Assembly (NCBI RefSeq): GCF_002902345.1
Contig: NZ_PPQB01000023.1
Coordinates: 66,299 to 130,298, forward strand
Origin: Staphylococcus arlettae
GTDB taxonomy: Bacteria; Bacillota; Bacilli; Staphylococcales; Staphylococcaceae
Reading direction: 5' to 3'
Length of the DNA: 64,000 nt
Below, piece by piece: positions 29,262-38,096 of this stretch (positions within the stretch are counted from its first letter, which is position 1; every line of letters begins with the position of its first letter). The position numbers and the translations under genes were made by a program. The notes under the pieces are model-generated. The model did no database searches and was not told where the DNA came from. It worked only from the letters and a program-made list of their open reading frames with translations.

Positions 29262-30089
29262 ATGATTAAAAATACAAAGTCTGTGGAAGATACGTTTATG
29301 TCAAAAGCTACAGTCGAAAACGCAGTAAATCAAGTACAAATGAAGCAAGTAATGATCGAACGTACACCTGGACGATACATATTGAAAGCTATTATGTCAG
29401 GTTTTTTATTAGCTATAGTTACTGTGTTTATGTTTGCTATGAAAACGTTATTTGCTGGAACAAATGATGGATTAATAGGCTTAGTAGGTGCAATATCCTT
29501 TAGTTTAGCTTTAGTGTTAATTGTACTAACGCACTCAGAGTTGTTAACTAGTAATTTTATGTACTTAACTATTGGATGGTATTACAAAGTAATAACATTA
29601 AACAAAATAGTTGTAATTGCTATGGTGTGTTTTGCTTTTAATATTGTGGGTGGTTTTATTTTATTTGGTTTAATGAAATTCACTCAAATAATGACGCCTG
29701 AAATGATAACAGCATTGTCAGATATGGTACAACTTAAAACAGTTGACTCATCCTGGTATGAAATATTAGTAAAAGCTATTTTTTGTAATTTCTTTATCAA
29801 CATAGGTATCTATGTATCGATACAATTTAAGGATGGGCTTTCTAAAACATTTTTTATTGCTTGTGGCGTAATTGTATTTGTGTTCATGGGATATGAACAT
29901 GTAGTGTTTAATGCTGGTTTATATGCAGGTATGGTGTTTTATAATTTAGAAGCATTGAGTTGGTTAGATGTACTTAAAAATTTATTCTATGCATTTATTG
30001 GTAACTATATTGGTGGGGGTATTTTTGTCGGTCTTGTTTATGCGTACTTAAATGGTGATAGAAATAGTATGGTCACAAAAGAAAAATAA
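29262..30089 (+). CDS. Formate/nitrite transporter (FocA/NirC family)
   Basis: 275 residues, six membrane segments. The family is recognised from RYILKAIMSGFLLAIV, the LTHSELLTSNFMYLTIGW block (FNT signature near TM2-3), CNFFINIGIYVSIQFKDGLSKTF and GYEHVVFNAGLYAGMVF (the H in GYEH is the channel's conserved His). It moves formate or nitrite across the membrane. GGGGATTTACT precedes the ATG. The Rrf2 gene is divergent; a weak Rex-like site lies upstream. Confidence 0.88.
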   Translation: MIKNTKSVEDTFMSKATVENAVNQVQMKQVMIERTPGRYILKAIMSGFLLAIVTVFMFAMKTLFAGTNDGLIGLVGAISFSLALVLIVLTHSELLTSNFMYLTIGWYYKVITLNKIVVIAMVCFAFNIVGGFILFGLMKFTQIMTPEMITALSDMVQLKTVDSSWYEILVKAIFCNFFINIGIYVSIQFKDGLSKTFFIACGVIVFVFMGYEHVVFNAGLYAGMVFYNLEALSWLDVLKNLFYAFIGNYIGGGIFVGLVYAYLNGDRNSMVTKEK

Positions 30090-30221
30090 AATAACTATAA
30101 ATGACTTGGGCTGTGACTTGCTCAAGTCATTTTAATTGTACTACTCTTGTTGAGCATGTACTATTTATGCAGGTGATTTGAATATTACAGCTAAGTAATG
30201 AGAACAAGGAGGAGTATTATT

Positions 30222-30758
30222 GTGTCTGAATATAATATTAGAATAGCAGTAGAAGCTGATGCTGAAGCATTGCAAAAATTAATGTATGAAGCATTTACAC
30301 CATTACGAGAATTAGGCATAGATTGGCCATCTGTTAATGCTGATTTAGCATTAGTTAAGAAAAATTTAACTAATAGTACTACTTTCGTATTGGAAAATGA
30401 TAGTGAAATTATTTCTACAATAACAGTGCGTTACCCATGGGAAGGACAAAGTCGTATTTCTATGTATCCATTTGTATGGTGGTTTGCCACGAAACCTAGT
30501 TATGATGGACAAGGCATTGGTAGTAAACTATTGACCTATGTGGAAGAGACGTATTTACGTGATACTTTAAAAGCACCTGCAGTTACTTTAGGGACTTCTG
30601 CACGCAAACATCCATGGTTATTGGATATTTACAAAAAACGAGGGTATGAAGTGTATGCAGAACATGAAAGTGATGACGGTGATTTAGGCGTAATTATGCG
30701 CAAAGTGTTAATACCAGAACGCTTTGATGAATCAGTTTTAGGGCATCCACCGTTTTAA
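30222..30758 (+). CDS. GNAT family N-acetyltransferase
   Basis: 178 residues from GTG 30222, which follows AAGGAGGAG; the ATG at 30198 lacks a site. NIRIAVEADAEALQKLMYEAFTPLRELGIDW opens the domain, PSYDGQGIGSKLLTYVEETY is the acetyl-CoA loop (Q-G-x-G), and HPWLLDIYKKRGYEVY is the closing motif. Substrate not identifiable. Single gene with a shared downstream terminator. Confidence 0.83.
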   Translation: MSEYNIRIAVEADAEALQKLMYEAFTPLRELGIDWPSVNADLALVKKNLTNSTTFVLENDSEIISTITVRYPWEGQSRISMYPFVWWFATKPSYDGQGIGSKLLTYVEETYLRDTLKAPAVTLGTSARKHPWLLDIYKKRGYEVYAEHESDDGDLGVIMRKVLIPERFDESVLGHPPF

Positions 30759-30784
30759 CTAACTATACTGTGATACGTATATAA

Positions 30785-30822
30785 TAAAGGCTAATGTAAT
30801 TATGCGATTACATTAGCCTTTA
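30785..30822. terminator. Bidirectional terminator
   Basis: Perfect 16-bp stem TAAAGGCTAATGTAAT / ATTACATTAGCCTTTA with a 6-nt loop (30801-30806), between the convergent acetyltransferase and Hsp20 genes. Confidence 0.85.
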
Positions 30823-30832
30823 TTAGTTTAAT

Positions 30833-31261
30833 TTAGTTAATTTCAATTGTTGATGCATCATCAACGGTGTCTACTTTTTTCGGTAATGTTACATATAGTA
30901 AACCGTTAGTAAAAGTCGCTGCAATTTTAGTTTTATCAATATGTTCAAATGAGAATTGACGACGTAAATTGTGTGTATTACGTTCTTTATGAATAACAGT
31001 ACCTTTGTCAGCCTCATTAACAATTACTTGATCAGCAACAATAGTAAGTACTTGGTTCTCATATTGTAAGGTTATACTTTCTTTAGTGAAACCTGGTAAT
31101 TCGGCTACTACAGTGTATTTATCTTCAAATTCAATTATGTCAGTTTTTATATCACGTTTTAGTGGCGTTTGTTCAAATATTTGGCGTCCAAAATCCTTAA
31201 AAAATTCACCTGGATCAACGTCAAATAAAGCATTATTAAATGGTTTTTTTTCAAATGCCAT
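30833..31261 (-). CDS. Hsp20/alpha-crystallin small heat-shock protein
   Basis: 142 residues. The alpha-crystallin domain runs from about residue 38 (DIKTDIIEFEDKYTVVAELPGFTKESITLQYENQVLTIVA) to YVTLPKK (about residue 130), with a short IEIN-type C-terminal IxI-like tail. It is an ATP-independent holdase for unfolded proteins. AAAGGGAG precedes the ATG. I searched the upstream region for CtsR heptads and a CIRCE element and saw neither. Confidence 0.9.
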   Translation of the reverse strand: MAFEKKPFNNALFDVDPGEFFKDFGRQIFEQTPLKRDIKTDIIEFEDKYTVVAELPGFTKESITLQYENQVLTIVADQVIVNEADKGTVIHKERNTHNLRRQFSFEHIDKTKIAATFTNGLLYVTLPKKVDTVDDASTIEIN

Positions 31262-31491
31262 ACAATATCGCTCCCTTTATTAAAATGGATAATATGTTGC
31301 AATAGTTAAAGTATCATCTAGCTATATTGTAAAAGGTAAAAGTGGAAAAAGAAAGCAAAGACACATATTAGTACATATATATGCGCTAAGGAGAGGTAAA
31401 GTAAATTAAATAGAGGTAAAAAGGCAAGCAAAAGGCAAAGTTTAAGGCTAATTCTGCATAGACTTACTCTAGATACCTCAACTAATGGAAT

Positions 31492-31932
31492 TTACAGATC
31501 TTTTGAGAAGTTCTTATTTACGAAATTTTGAAGCGTTGATTTTAGCTCGATTGCTTCATCTAAATCCATATCGAACTCACCAAATACTTGCATGGAAATT
31601 TTTGAAAGTGGTTCTTGGATAGATTTGCCTTTCTCTGTCAGTGAAATTTGTAAATTTCTTTCATCGTTTGTTTCACGAATACGGTCGACATAACCTTTTT
31701 TTTCTAATTTTTTCAGTAAAGGTGTTAATGTACCGGAATCAAGAAATACACGTTCCCCTAGTGATTTAATATTGATTTTTTCGTCGCTTTCGATAGCGAG
31801 TAAAACAATATACCCAGTATACGTCAAGTCATACTCTTTTAAATATGATGTATATTTTTTGATAATTTCTTTCGAAGATACATAAAATAAGAAACATAGT
31901 TGTCGTTCCAAATAATTATCTTTTTTTGTCAT
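31492..31932 (-). CDS. sarZ: Redox-sensing MarR/SarA-family global regulator SarZ
   Basis: 146 residues. Nearly the same as S. aureus SarZ over [34 protein letters not shown] and [21 protein letters not shown] 31932 (AAAGGGG upstream) puts the single cysteine at position 13, the known redox-sensing residue of SarZ, which supports this start over the GTG at 31941. SarZ represses or activates virulence, metabolic and oxidative-stress genes. Divergent from the DUF3139 gene. Confidence 0.92.
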   Translation of the reverse strand: MTKKDNYLERQLCFLFYVSSKEIIKKYTSYLKEYDLTYTGYIVLLAIESDEKINIKSLGERVFLDSGTLTPLLKKLEKKGYVDRIRETNDERNLQISLTEKGKSIQEPLSKISMQVFGEFDMDLDEAIELKSTLQNFVNKNFSKDL

Positions 31933-32168
31933 ATTTGTCACCCCTTTTGAAACTTAACGATAGTATGAAGTAAGCGTCTTGTCAATAAAGAATCGCTTGT
32001 CTAAGGTACAAATATAGTAATCTAAGAAGATATAGGCAAATTTATTAGTTAAATAGTTAATATTAAGGAGATTTTGTTACAAATCTTGAGTATGTCTTTC
32101 TAAAATAAATATTTTAAGTCATACTAAAAAGAACATGATAAAAATTGCAGATTCAAAGGAGATTAGTA

Positions 32169-32522
32169 ATGAAAACGGTTTTGAAAGTAATTGTTATTTT
32201 AATTGTATCGTTTATAGTAGCTGCTGCTTTATTTATTGGAATGCGAATGTATCAAGGACATAAAAATATAGAATTAGTAGATAAATATTTAGCAGAGCAT
32301 AATTTAACAGATAAAATAAAAGAGGAAAAAACAAAATACAGTGGGCAAAAAGGATTATATTATAAAGAAGTGAAGTTTAAAGATAATCCGTCAATCACAT
32401 ATGTGGTTCAACCTATTAGTACTTTTAAAGGCATAGTAGTTCAAGGTTTTGATACTGAAACGAAGAAAAATATTAAAAAGGCAAAGTATAATGAGTTTGA
32501 TGATAAATATAAACCACAATAA
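32169..32522 (+). CDS. DUF3139 domain protein
   Basis: 117 residues. N-terminal membrane anchor (VLKVIVILIVSFIVAAALFI) then an extracellular domain YLAEHNLTDKIKEEKTKYSGQKGLYYKEVKFKDNPSITYVVQP with the DUF3139 pattern. AAAGGAG sets ATG 32169 rather than TTG 32145. Function unknown. Convergent with the next small membrane protein. Confidence 0.75.
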   Translation: MKTVLKVIVILIVSFIVAAALFIGMRMYQGHKNIELVDKYLAEHNLTDKIKEEKTKYSGQKGLYYKEVKFKDNPSITYVVQPISTFKGIVVQGFDTETKKNIKKAKYNEFDDKYKPQ

Positions 32523-32542
32523 TATTTAATATTTAGTGTCAT

Positions 32543-32590
32543 AAAATAGCGCGTCCATTTAAGTTGAATTAAATGGGCGCGCTATTTTTT
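32543..32590. terminator. Bidirectional terminator
   Basis: AAAATAGCGCGTCCATTTAA pairs with TTAAATGGGCGCGCTATTTT with one mismatch, and a T7 run follows on the plus strand. Shared by the convergent 32169-32522 and 32613-32954 genes. Confidence 0.85.
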
Positions 32591-32612
32591 TGAACAGTAG
32601 TGAAGCATTCGA

Positions 32613-32954
32613 TTAATGTTTCATTTCGTCCATGTCATGTATTTTCATCATTAATCCGTGAGGTACATCATCATGGCTAACTACTTGCATTTTAGTATAT
32701 TCATCTGATTTAGAGGATTTTACTAATCTTACAAAATCTCCTTCTTTTGGAGAAAATCCATCTTTTGCAGGTAGCTTAACATTTTCTTCGATTTTATGAT
32801 CTTTTTCGTTAATTACTTTGTCAGCAGTGTTACTATTTTTCATATAGCCAAAATAAGTTTCTTTTTCACCTGAAGTCATCATAATAATTATGAGTACAAC
32901 ACTGACAATTAGCATTACGGCAATTAAGCCAATACTGAATACTTTTTTATTCAT
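32613..32954 (-). CDS. Membrane-anchored hypothetical protein
   Basis: About 113 residues: an N-terminal membrane segment (FSIGLIAVMLIVSVVLIIIM), then a soluble outer domain with lysine-rich KDGFSPKEGDFVRLVKSSKS and a His/Met-rich tail (HDDVPHGLMMKIHDMDEMKH). The Met/His tail could bind metal, but this is a guess. Two starts compete (ATG 32963, 4 nt after the Shine-Dalgarno, or ATG 32954); I use 32954. Not recognised. Confidence 0.6.
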   Translation of the reverse strand: MNKKVFSIGLIAVMLIVSVVLIIIMMTSGEKETYFGYMKNSNTADKVINEKDHKIEENVKLPAKDGFSPKEGDFVRLVKSSKSDEYTKMQVVSHDDVPHGLMMKIHDMDEMKH

Positions 32955-33124
32955 TGTAATCATTGCTCCTTTTAATCATCTAATTCTTTTATAACTAAAA
33001 TATAGGTAGAAAGCAATTAAATATTAACTATAAATATAGAAAATGTTGAATCTGTAACAAAATGGACGTAATTTACAAAAAATTACTAAAAGTAGGTTGG
33101 AGTAGGAAATAATTAAAAAAAAGT

Positions 33125-33153
33125 TTGCGATTTTAGTTGGAACCGGTTACAAT
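33125..33153 (+). promoter_or_regulatory. scrA promoter
   Basis: TTGCGA (33125-33130), 17-nt spacer, TACAAT (33148-33153). The first ScrR-type operator overlaps the spacer and -10. Confidence 0.65.
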
Positions 33154-33179
33154 TGTTTATGTGTTTTGGAACCGGTTCT
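33139..33179. promoter_or_regulatory. Two ScrR/LacI-type operators
   Basis: GGAACCGGTTAC (33139-33150) and GGAACCGGTTCT (33168-33179), both built on the palindrome GGAACCGGTTCC with centres 29 bp apart. They straddle the -10 and the transcription start of scrA. This is the arrangement and sequence type of the sucrose repressor ScrR of S. xylosus. No scrR gene is in the window, so the regulator is encoded elsewhere. Confidence 0.8.
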
Positions 33180-33203
33180 ATTTTACTGTGGAGGTTTATT
33201 AAT

Positions 33204-34643
33204 ATGAACAATAAAAAGATTGCAGAAGAAATTTTAACCGCTATAGGTGGAAATGATAATATCGATACGATGGCACATTGTGCTACTAGACTTAGATTGG
33301 TATTAAAAGATACAGAGCAGATTGATGAGAATCAATTAGCTGAGATAGAACATGTCAAAGGAACTTTTATGACTGGTGGACAATATCAAATCATATTAGG
33401 TTCAGGGATTGTTAACAAAGTGTTTAGTGAACTTGAAAAACTTACCGGTAAAGAAGCTTCGACGACTTCAGAGGTAAAATCTCAAGGGACGAAACGAATG
33501 AATCCACTACAACAATTTGTGAAAATGTTATCAGATATTTTCGTACCCATTATTCCAGCTATTGTAGCGGGCGGCTTATTGATGGGTATTAATAATATAT
33601 TGACGGCACCCGGTTTATTTTATGAGAATCAATCTATTATAGAAATACATCAGCAATTTGCTGGGTTGGCAGAAATGATTAATATTTTTGCTAATGCGCC
33701 ATTTACACTATTGCCAATTTTAATTGGTTTTAGCGCGGCCAAGCGATTTGGTGGCAATGCCTTTCTTGGTGCAGCATTAGGTATGATACTAGTGCATCCA
33801 GAATTAATGAGCGCATATGATTATCCTAAAGCATTAGAGCAAAATAAAGAAATACCACAATGGCAACTATTTGGGTTGGATATCAATCAAGTAGGATATC
33901 AAGGACAGGTATTACCTATTTTAGTTGCGTCATATATTTTAGCTAAATTAGAGCTTAGTCTTCGTAAATTTATGCCCACAGCATTAGATAATTTAGTAAC
34001 GCCTCTAGTTTCGATATTTGTGACTGCGTTTCTAACGTTTTTATTCGTAGGCCCAATTACACGTACTTTAGGCTATTGGCTATCTGATGGCTTAACGTGG
34101 TTATACGAATTTGGAGGTGCAATAGGTGGTTTGATATTTGGTCTATTGTATGCACCAATCGTCATTACTGGAATGCATCATAGTTTTATAGCGATAGAGA
34201 CCCAATTAATAGCTGACAGCGCATCAACAGGTGGTTCTTTTATTTTTCCTATAGCAACGATGTCAAATATCGCACAAGGTGCAGCTGCCTTAGCAGCGTT
34301 CTGCGTGATTAAACAAAATAAGAAGTTAAAAGGTGTAGCATCTGCGTCTGGCATTTCAGCATTGTTAGGTATTACAGAACCAGCACTGTTTGGAGTAAAC
34401 TTAAAATTGAAGTATCCTTTTATCGGTGCGATTGTAGGTTCAGGCGTAGCAGCGGCGTATGTTTCATTCTTTAAAGTTAAAGCTGTAGCATTAGGCACAG
34501 CTGGCTTACCAGGTTTTATTTCAATCAATGGTCTCAATGCTGGATGGTTACATTACTTTATTGGTATGCTTATTGCATTTAGCGTGACCTTTATCATTAC
34601 TGTTTTATTGTCATTCCGCAAAACATACCGCCAACAAAATTAA
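33204..34643 (+). CDS. scrA: Sucrose PTS transporter, EIIBC
   Basis: 479 residues. EIIB (1-85) has phosphorylated Cys26 in [18 protein letters not shown] (about 105-475) contains [13 protein letters not shown] and [22 protein letters not shown], typical of sucrose/trehalose permeases. There is no EIIA domain, as in staphylococcal ScrA, which borrows EIIA-Glc from elsewhere. The length matches S. xylosus ScrA. GGAGG precedes ATG 33204; the ATG at 33153 lies in the operator region and is rejected. Trehalose is the main alternative, but the ScrR-type operators argue for sucrose. Confidence 0.85.
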   Translation: MNNKKIAEEILTAIGGNDNIDTMAHCATRLRLVLKDTEQIDENQLAEIEHVKGTFMTGGQYQIILGSGIVNKVFSELEKLTGKEASTTSEVKSQGTKRMNPLQQFVKMLSDIFVPIIPAIVAGGLLMGINNILTAPGLFYENQSIIEIHQQFAGLAEMINIFANAPFTLLPILIGFSAAKRFGGNAFLGAALGMILVHPELMSAYDYPKALEQNKEIPQWQLFGLDINQVGYQGQVLPILVASYILAKLELSLRKFMPTALDNLVTPLVSIFVTAFLTFLFVGPITRTLGYWLSDGLTWLYEFGGAIGGLIFGLLYAPIVITGMHHSFIAIETQLIADSASTGGSFIFPIATMSNIAQGAAALAAFCVIKQNKKLKGVASASGISALLGITEPALFGVNLKLKYPFIGAIVGSGVAAAYVSFFKVKAVALGTAGLPGFISINGLNAGWLHYFIGMLIAFSVTFIITVLLSFRKTYRQQN

Positions 34644-34671
34644 TGAGTGTTAAAAAGCCTTCAGTCAGAAC

Positions 34672-34714
34672 ATAAATAACCCCTTCGCACACTAATGCGA
34701 AGTGGTTATTTATT
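34672..34714 (+). terminator. scrA terminator
   Basis: ATAAATAACCCCTTCGCA pairs with TGCGAAGTGGTTATTTAT (one mismatch) around a 6-nt loop, about 30 nt after the scrA stop. Confidence 0.75.
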
Positions 34715-34768
34715 ACATTATGAAAACGACGTGTATAGTTTTTACTAAAGATCCAAAATAAGGTGTTT

Positions 34769-34851
34769 TATGCCGACTCCTGCGAGAATAGCACTCGCCG
34801 AAAGCGTGTATAAAAAAACTGCCAACAAAATTGAAAATTTTGTCGACAGTC
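34769..34851. repeat. Intergenic repeat family B, shortened reverse copy
   Basis: TATGCCGACTCCTGCGAGAA, TAGCACTCGCCGAAAGCGTG, TATAAAAAAACTGCCAACAA and TTTTGTCGACAGTC are the reverse complement of the ends of the 54173-54286 unit. The central part (AGGCTGAAGCAGTGCCCGCGG-like) is missing. The GCCAACAAA/TTTTGTCGAC arms form a hairpin that could end the corA transcript. Confidence 0.75.
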
Positions 34852-34898
34852 TAAAAGGTTGAGTATTATAAATAACCTAAAAACAAGGTCTTACAGCA

Positions 34899-35837
34899 TC
34901 AGAGTTTTTGTTTTCTCCATAGAAATGCCCCTACAATAGATACTAAAATGAGTGAAAGTCCAATGACGATGATCCAAGAGATATAACTATGGTCATCAAT
35001 CGGTAAGGGTACATTCATGCCAAAAAAGCTAAAGACTAACGTAGGCAAAGTTAAAAATACAGTGAATAATGTTAAAGTTTTCATTGTATTATTCATTTCA
35101 TTAGATAATAGAGATGCATATGAAGTTGTAATACTTTCTAAAATATTAGTGTACAATTCTGTGGTTTCTACTGCTTGTTTATTTTCTATAATTAAATCTT
35201 CTAATAATTCTTCGTCAGCTTCAAATCGCTTAATTGCAGGTAAACGAAATAACTTTTTAATAATATTATCATTACCTTTTAAAGCAGCTAAAAAGTACAC
35301 TAAACTTTTTTCTACTTCCATTAGATTATAAAGTTGTTTATTTGTCACATTGTTTTTTAGTTCACGCTCAATTCTTAAACGTGTTTTGTTTAACAAACGT
35401 AAATTTCTATTATAATGATTGGCAATTGTTAGCAAGATATTTAAAGCAAAACGACTATGGAAGTTTAAATTAATAGGTTGGCGTGAAAAATTATCGAGAA
35501 ATTCTATTTCTTCACTACACACAGTTAATATTTTTTTATTACCAATAATGATGCCTAAAGGTATGGTTATAAATGATAGTACTTTTAAATTTTTATTGTT
35601 AACTATAGGTAAATCAATAATGATCAGTGAATAGCCACTATCTTCATCATATTCAATACGAGCACTTTCTTCTGAATCTAAAGGGTCGCGTATAAAATCC
35701 TCAGGAATATGAAATTGTGACATTAATAATTCAATTTCTTCGCGTTCTGGGTCAATCACGTTAATCCATGATGTAGAAGTGTCTAAAGCTGAGCGAGTAA
35801 TTGCTTGTGAACTGTCGTGTTTGTATGCATTTATCAT
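34899..35837 (-). CDS. CorA-family magnesium transporter
   Basis: 312 residues: a large cytoplasmic N-terminal domain, a long helix, and two C-terminal membrane segments joined by the diagnostic GMN selectivity motif (FFGMNVPLP, about residue 272). It imports Mg2+ (possibly Co2+ or Ni2+) as a pentamer. The ATG at 35837 is preceded by AAAGGAAGTATC. Divergent from nptA, about 310 nt apart. No regulatory Mg2+ riboswitch is visible upstream. Confidence 0.88.
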   Translation of the reverse strand: MINAYKHDSSQAITRSALDTSTSWINVIDPEREEIELLMSQFHIPEDFIRDPLDSEESARIEYDEDSGYSLIIIDLPIVNNKNLKVLSFITIPLGIIIGNKKILTVCSEEIEFLDNFSRQPINLNFHSRFALNILLTIANHYNRNLRLLNKTRLRIERELKNNVTNKQLYNLMEVEKSLVYFLAALKGNDNIIKKLFRLPAIKRFEADEELLEDLIIENKQAVETTELYTNILESITTSYASLLSNEMNNTMKTLTLFTVFLTLPTLVFSFFGMNVPLPIDDHSYISWIIVIGLSLILVSIVGAFLWRKQKL

Positions 35838-36068
35838 GACCTAGATACTTCCTTTCAATTTTTAATACTTATTTATATTAGCGAATAACTAATAAAGTGA
35901 CAAGATTTTATACGATATATTGTGCTAAATGCAATCGCTATCAATGTTATAGGCAATGAAAGTGCTCAACAATAGCATATATGCAGCTGATATTTATTTT
36001 AAATTATGAGACTATTATGATAATTTGTAATCATATTACGTTAATATTTTGTTATTACTTCTAAAAAA

Positions 36069-36111
36069 TTAACTTAAAATTTACATTGGCTTAAAAAACA
36101 TTAGATATAAT
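36069..36111 (+). promoter_or_regulatory. PhoP-box-like direct repeats and -10 of nptA
   Basis: TTAACT (36069), TTTACA (36080) and TTAAAA (36091) repeat at exactly 11-bp intervals, as in PhoP boxes (TTWACA direct repeats, 11-bp period). A TATAAT follows at 36106-36111 with no good -35 at the right distance, as expected for a promoter that needs an activator. The gap 35838-36147 otherwise shows only AT-rich sequence. Confidence 0.55.
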
Positions 36112-36147
36112 TAACGTGATTTACAAATTATATGAAGAGGTGCAAAA

Positions 36148-37815
36148 ATGGATATATCTGCAATGGAGATTATCTTCACTTTCATCGGTGGTTTAGGTAT
36201 TTTTCTATATGGAATTAAGCAAATGGGTGACGGTTTACAAGCTAGCGCTGGAGATCGACTACGCGATATTTTAAATAAATTTACAAGTAACCCAATTATG
36301 GGTGTTATAGCAGGTATGGTTGTGACTATTTTGATTCAAAGTAGTTCTGGTACAACTGTAATTACAATCGGTTTAGTTACAGCTGGATTTATGACAATGA
36401 GACAAGCAATTGGTGTAGTTATGGGGGCTAATATAGGTACTACGGTAACTGCTTTTATCATCGGGATAGATATCGGTGAATATGCATTACCAATACTTGC
36501 ATTAGGTGCATTTTTAATTTTCTTTATACACAAACGTAAAGCAAAAAATATAGGTATGATCTTATTTGGCTTTGGTGCACTATTTTATGGATTGGAATTG
36601 ATGAGTGGTGCGGTAAAACCACTTGCTGAGTTAGACGGCTTTAACGAAATTATGTTAAATCTTTCATCTAACCCTATATTAGGTGTTTTAGCAGGAACTT
36701 TCTTAACTGTGATTATACAAAGTTCAAGTGCGACAATTGGTATTTTACAAGGATTTTTTGCCAATGATTTAATTTCATTACATGGTGCATTACCGGTATT
36801 ATTAGGTGACAATATAGGAACAACAATTACTGCAGTATTAGCAAGTTTAGCAGGTTCATTAGCGGCTAAACGTGTGGCACTTGTACATGTTCTGTTTAAC
36901 GTCATAGGTGCTACGATTTTCTTAATTATATTACCTTTATATCAAAGTGTTATGGAAATGATTCAACGTGCATTTTCATTAAATCCTGAAATGGTTATTG
37001 CTTTTGCACACGGTACTTTTAATGTGACAAATACTCTAATTCAATTACCGTTTGTCTTCGTGTTAGCATGGATTGTAACAAAAGTTATTCCTGGTAATGA
37101 TGTGAATGAACAATATAGACCAAGAGTATTAGATAAAAATTTAATAGATAGAGCGCCAAGTTTTGCTTTGCAAGAAGCACAAGATGAAATTCAAAATCTT
37201 GGTAAAATGTCTTTATCTATCTTAGAAAGTGCGCAAAATAAAGACGAAAAAAGTAAGAAACATGCAGAGGAAAAACATCAAGTCATAGAAAATATGTACG
37301 ATAATATTCGTCAATATTTAACGAAGATATCGCAAAAGAAATTATCTGCAAATGATGCTGAACGCATGTCCGTATTATTTGATGTTAATAGAGCAATTTT
37401 AAAAGTTTCTAGCCTTTCTCAAGCTTATATGGATGATTTAGACATACAAGCTAAAGGTAAGGTGAATATATCTGAAAAAGCATTAACTAGTATAAGTCAA
37501 TTGTACGAACATGTTACTGTGTCCTTTAGAGATACGGTTGATATCATTAATGTGTATGATGATATTAAGAAAGATGAAATTGTTAAACGTAGCCAAGAAG
37601 CATATGGTTTAGAACATGATCTACGTAAAGAACATATTAAGCGTTTGAGCACTGGTGAATGTACACCTGAAGGGGCAGTTCGCTATCTTGATATGATTTC
37701 TATTTTAGAACGTATTGGCTATCATTCTCGTGTAATTTCAGAATCTATGATTAATTATGGTGACGATATTAGTAATGATAAGACCTATACAGAAAATAAT
37801 TCAGCATGGGTATAA
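36148..37815 (+). CDS. nptA: Na+/phosphate cotransporter NptA
   Basis: 555 residues. Two inverted Na/Pi cotransporter repeats, each with the QSSS motif (IQSSSGTTVITIGLVTAGFM near residue 65 and IQSSSATIGILQGFF near residue 190) and GANIGTT / GDNIGTT. The C-terminal 200 residues are cytoplasmic and PhoU-like (EIQNLGKMSLSILESAQ...). It takes up inorganic phosphate with sodium. GAAGAGGTG precedes the ATG. The promoter has PhoP-box-like repeats, fitting induction on phosphate starvation. Confidence 0.9.
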   Translation: MDISAMEIIFTFIGGLGIFLYGIKQMGDGLQASAGDRLRDILNKFTSNPIMGVIAGMVVTILIQSSSGTTVITIGLVTAGFMTMRQAIGVVMGANIGTTVTAFIIGIDIGEYALPILALGAFLIFFIHKRKAKNIGMILFGFGALFYGLELMSGAVKPLAELDGFNEIMLNLSSNPILGVLAGTFLTVIIQSSSATIGILQGFFANDLISLHGALPVLLGDNIGTTITAVLASLAGSLAAKRVALVHVLFNVIGATIFLIILPLYQSVMEMIQRAFSLNPEMVIAFAHGTFNVTNTLIQLPFVFVLAWIVTKVIPGNDVNEQYRPRVLDKNLIDRAPSFALQEAQDEIQNLGKMSLSILESAQNKDEKSKKHAEEKHQVIENMYDNIRQYLTKISQKKLSANDAERMSVLFDVNRAILKVSSLSQAYMDDLDIQAKGKVNISEKALTSISQLYEHVTVSFRDTVDIINVYDDIKKDEIVKRSQEAYGLEHDLRKEHIKRLSTGECTPEGAVRYLDMISILERIGYHSRVISESMINYGDDISNDKTYTENNSAWV

Positions 37816-37826
37816 TAATTCAATTA

Positions 37827-37988
37827 GAAGCTGGGACAAAATTGATTTGTCCTAGTTTCTTTTCATATTGGCAGTAGCTGACTGCATTGAAAATGCGCTT
37901 GTAACCAAGCTTTTTTCAACGCTAGTCATCCTTGCCGGGTTGGGACGACGAAATCATTTTTTCAAAATCAGATTTCTGTCCCACTCCC
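37827..37988. repeat. Intergenic repeat family A, copy 2
   Basis: About 160 bp, nearly the same as 6085-6246 over the block from CATATTGGCAGTAGCTGACT to CTGTCCCACTCCC. The opening hairpin (GAAGCTGGGAC / GTCCTAGTTTC) has drifted. Lies between nptA and the monooxygenase operon. Confidence 0.85.
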
Positions 37989-38028
37989 TTTTTAATCACC
38001 TTAAATCCGACTAAATCGATAAGAATGA

Positions 38029-38057
38029 TTGACAAAATAAATAATGAGGCATAATAT
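38029..38057 (+). promoter_or_regulatory. Promoter of the flavin monooxygenase operon
   Basis: TTGACA (38029-38034), 17-nt spacer, TAATAT (38052-38057). A consensus -35 and near-consensus -10, about 40 nt upstream of the start codon. Confidence 0.65.
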
Positions 38058-38096
38058 AAATATAATTAAACGGTAACAAGTTAGGAGGGTATTCGT

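Noticed and set aside
31262..31420. CtsR or CIRCE element upstream of hsp20
   Set aside because: Neither tandem GGTCAAA-type heptads nor the TTAGCACTC-N9-GAGTGCTAA repeat is present.
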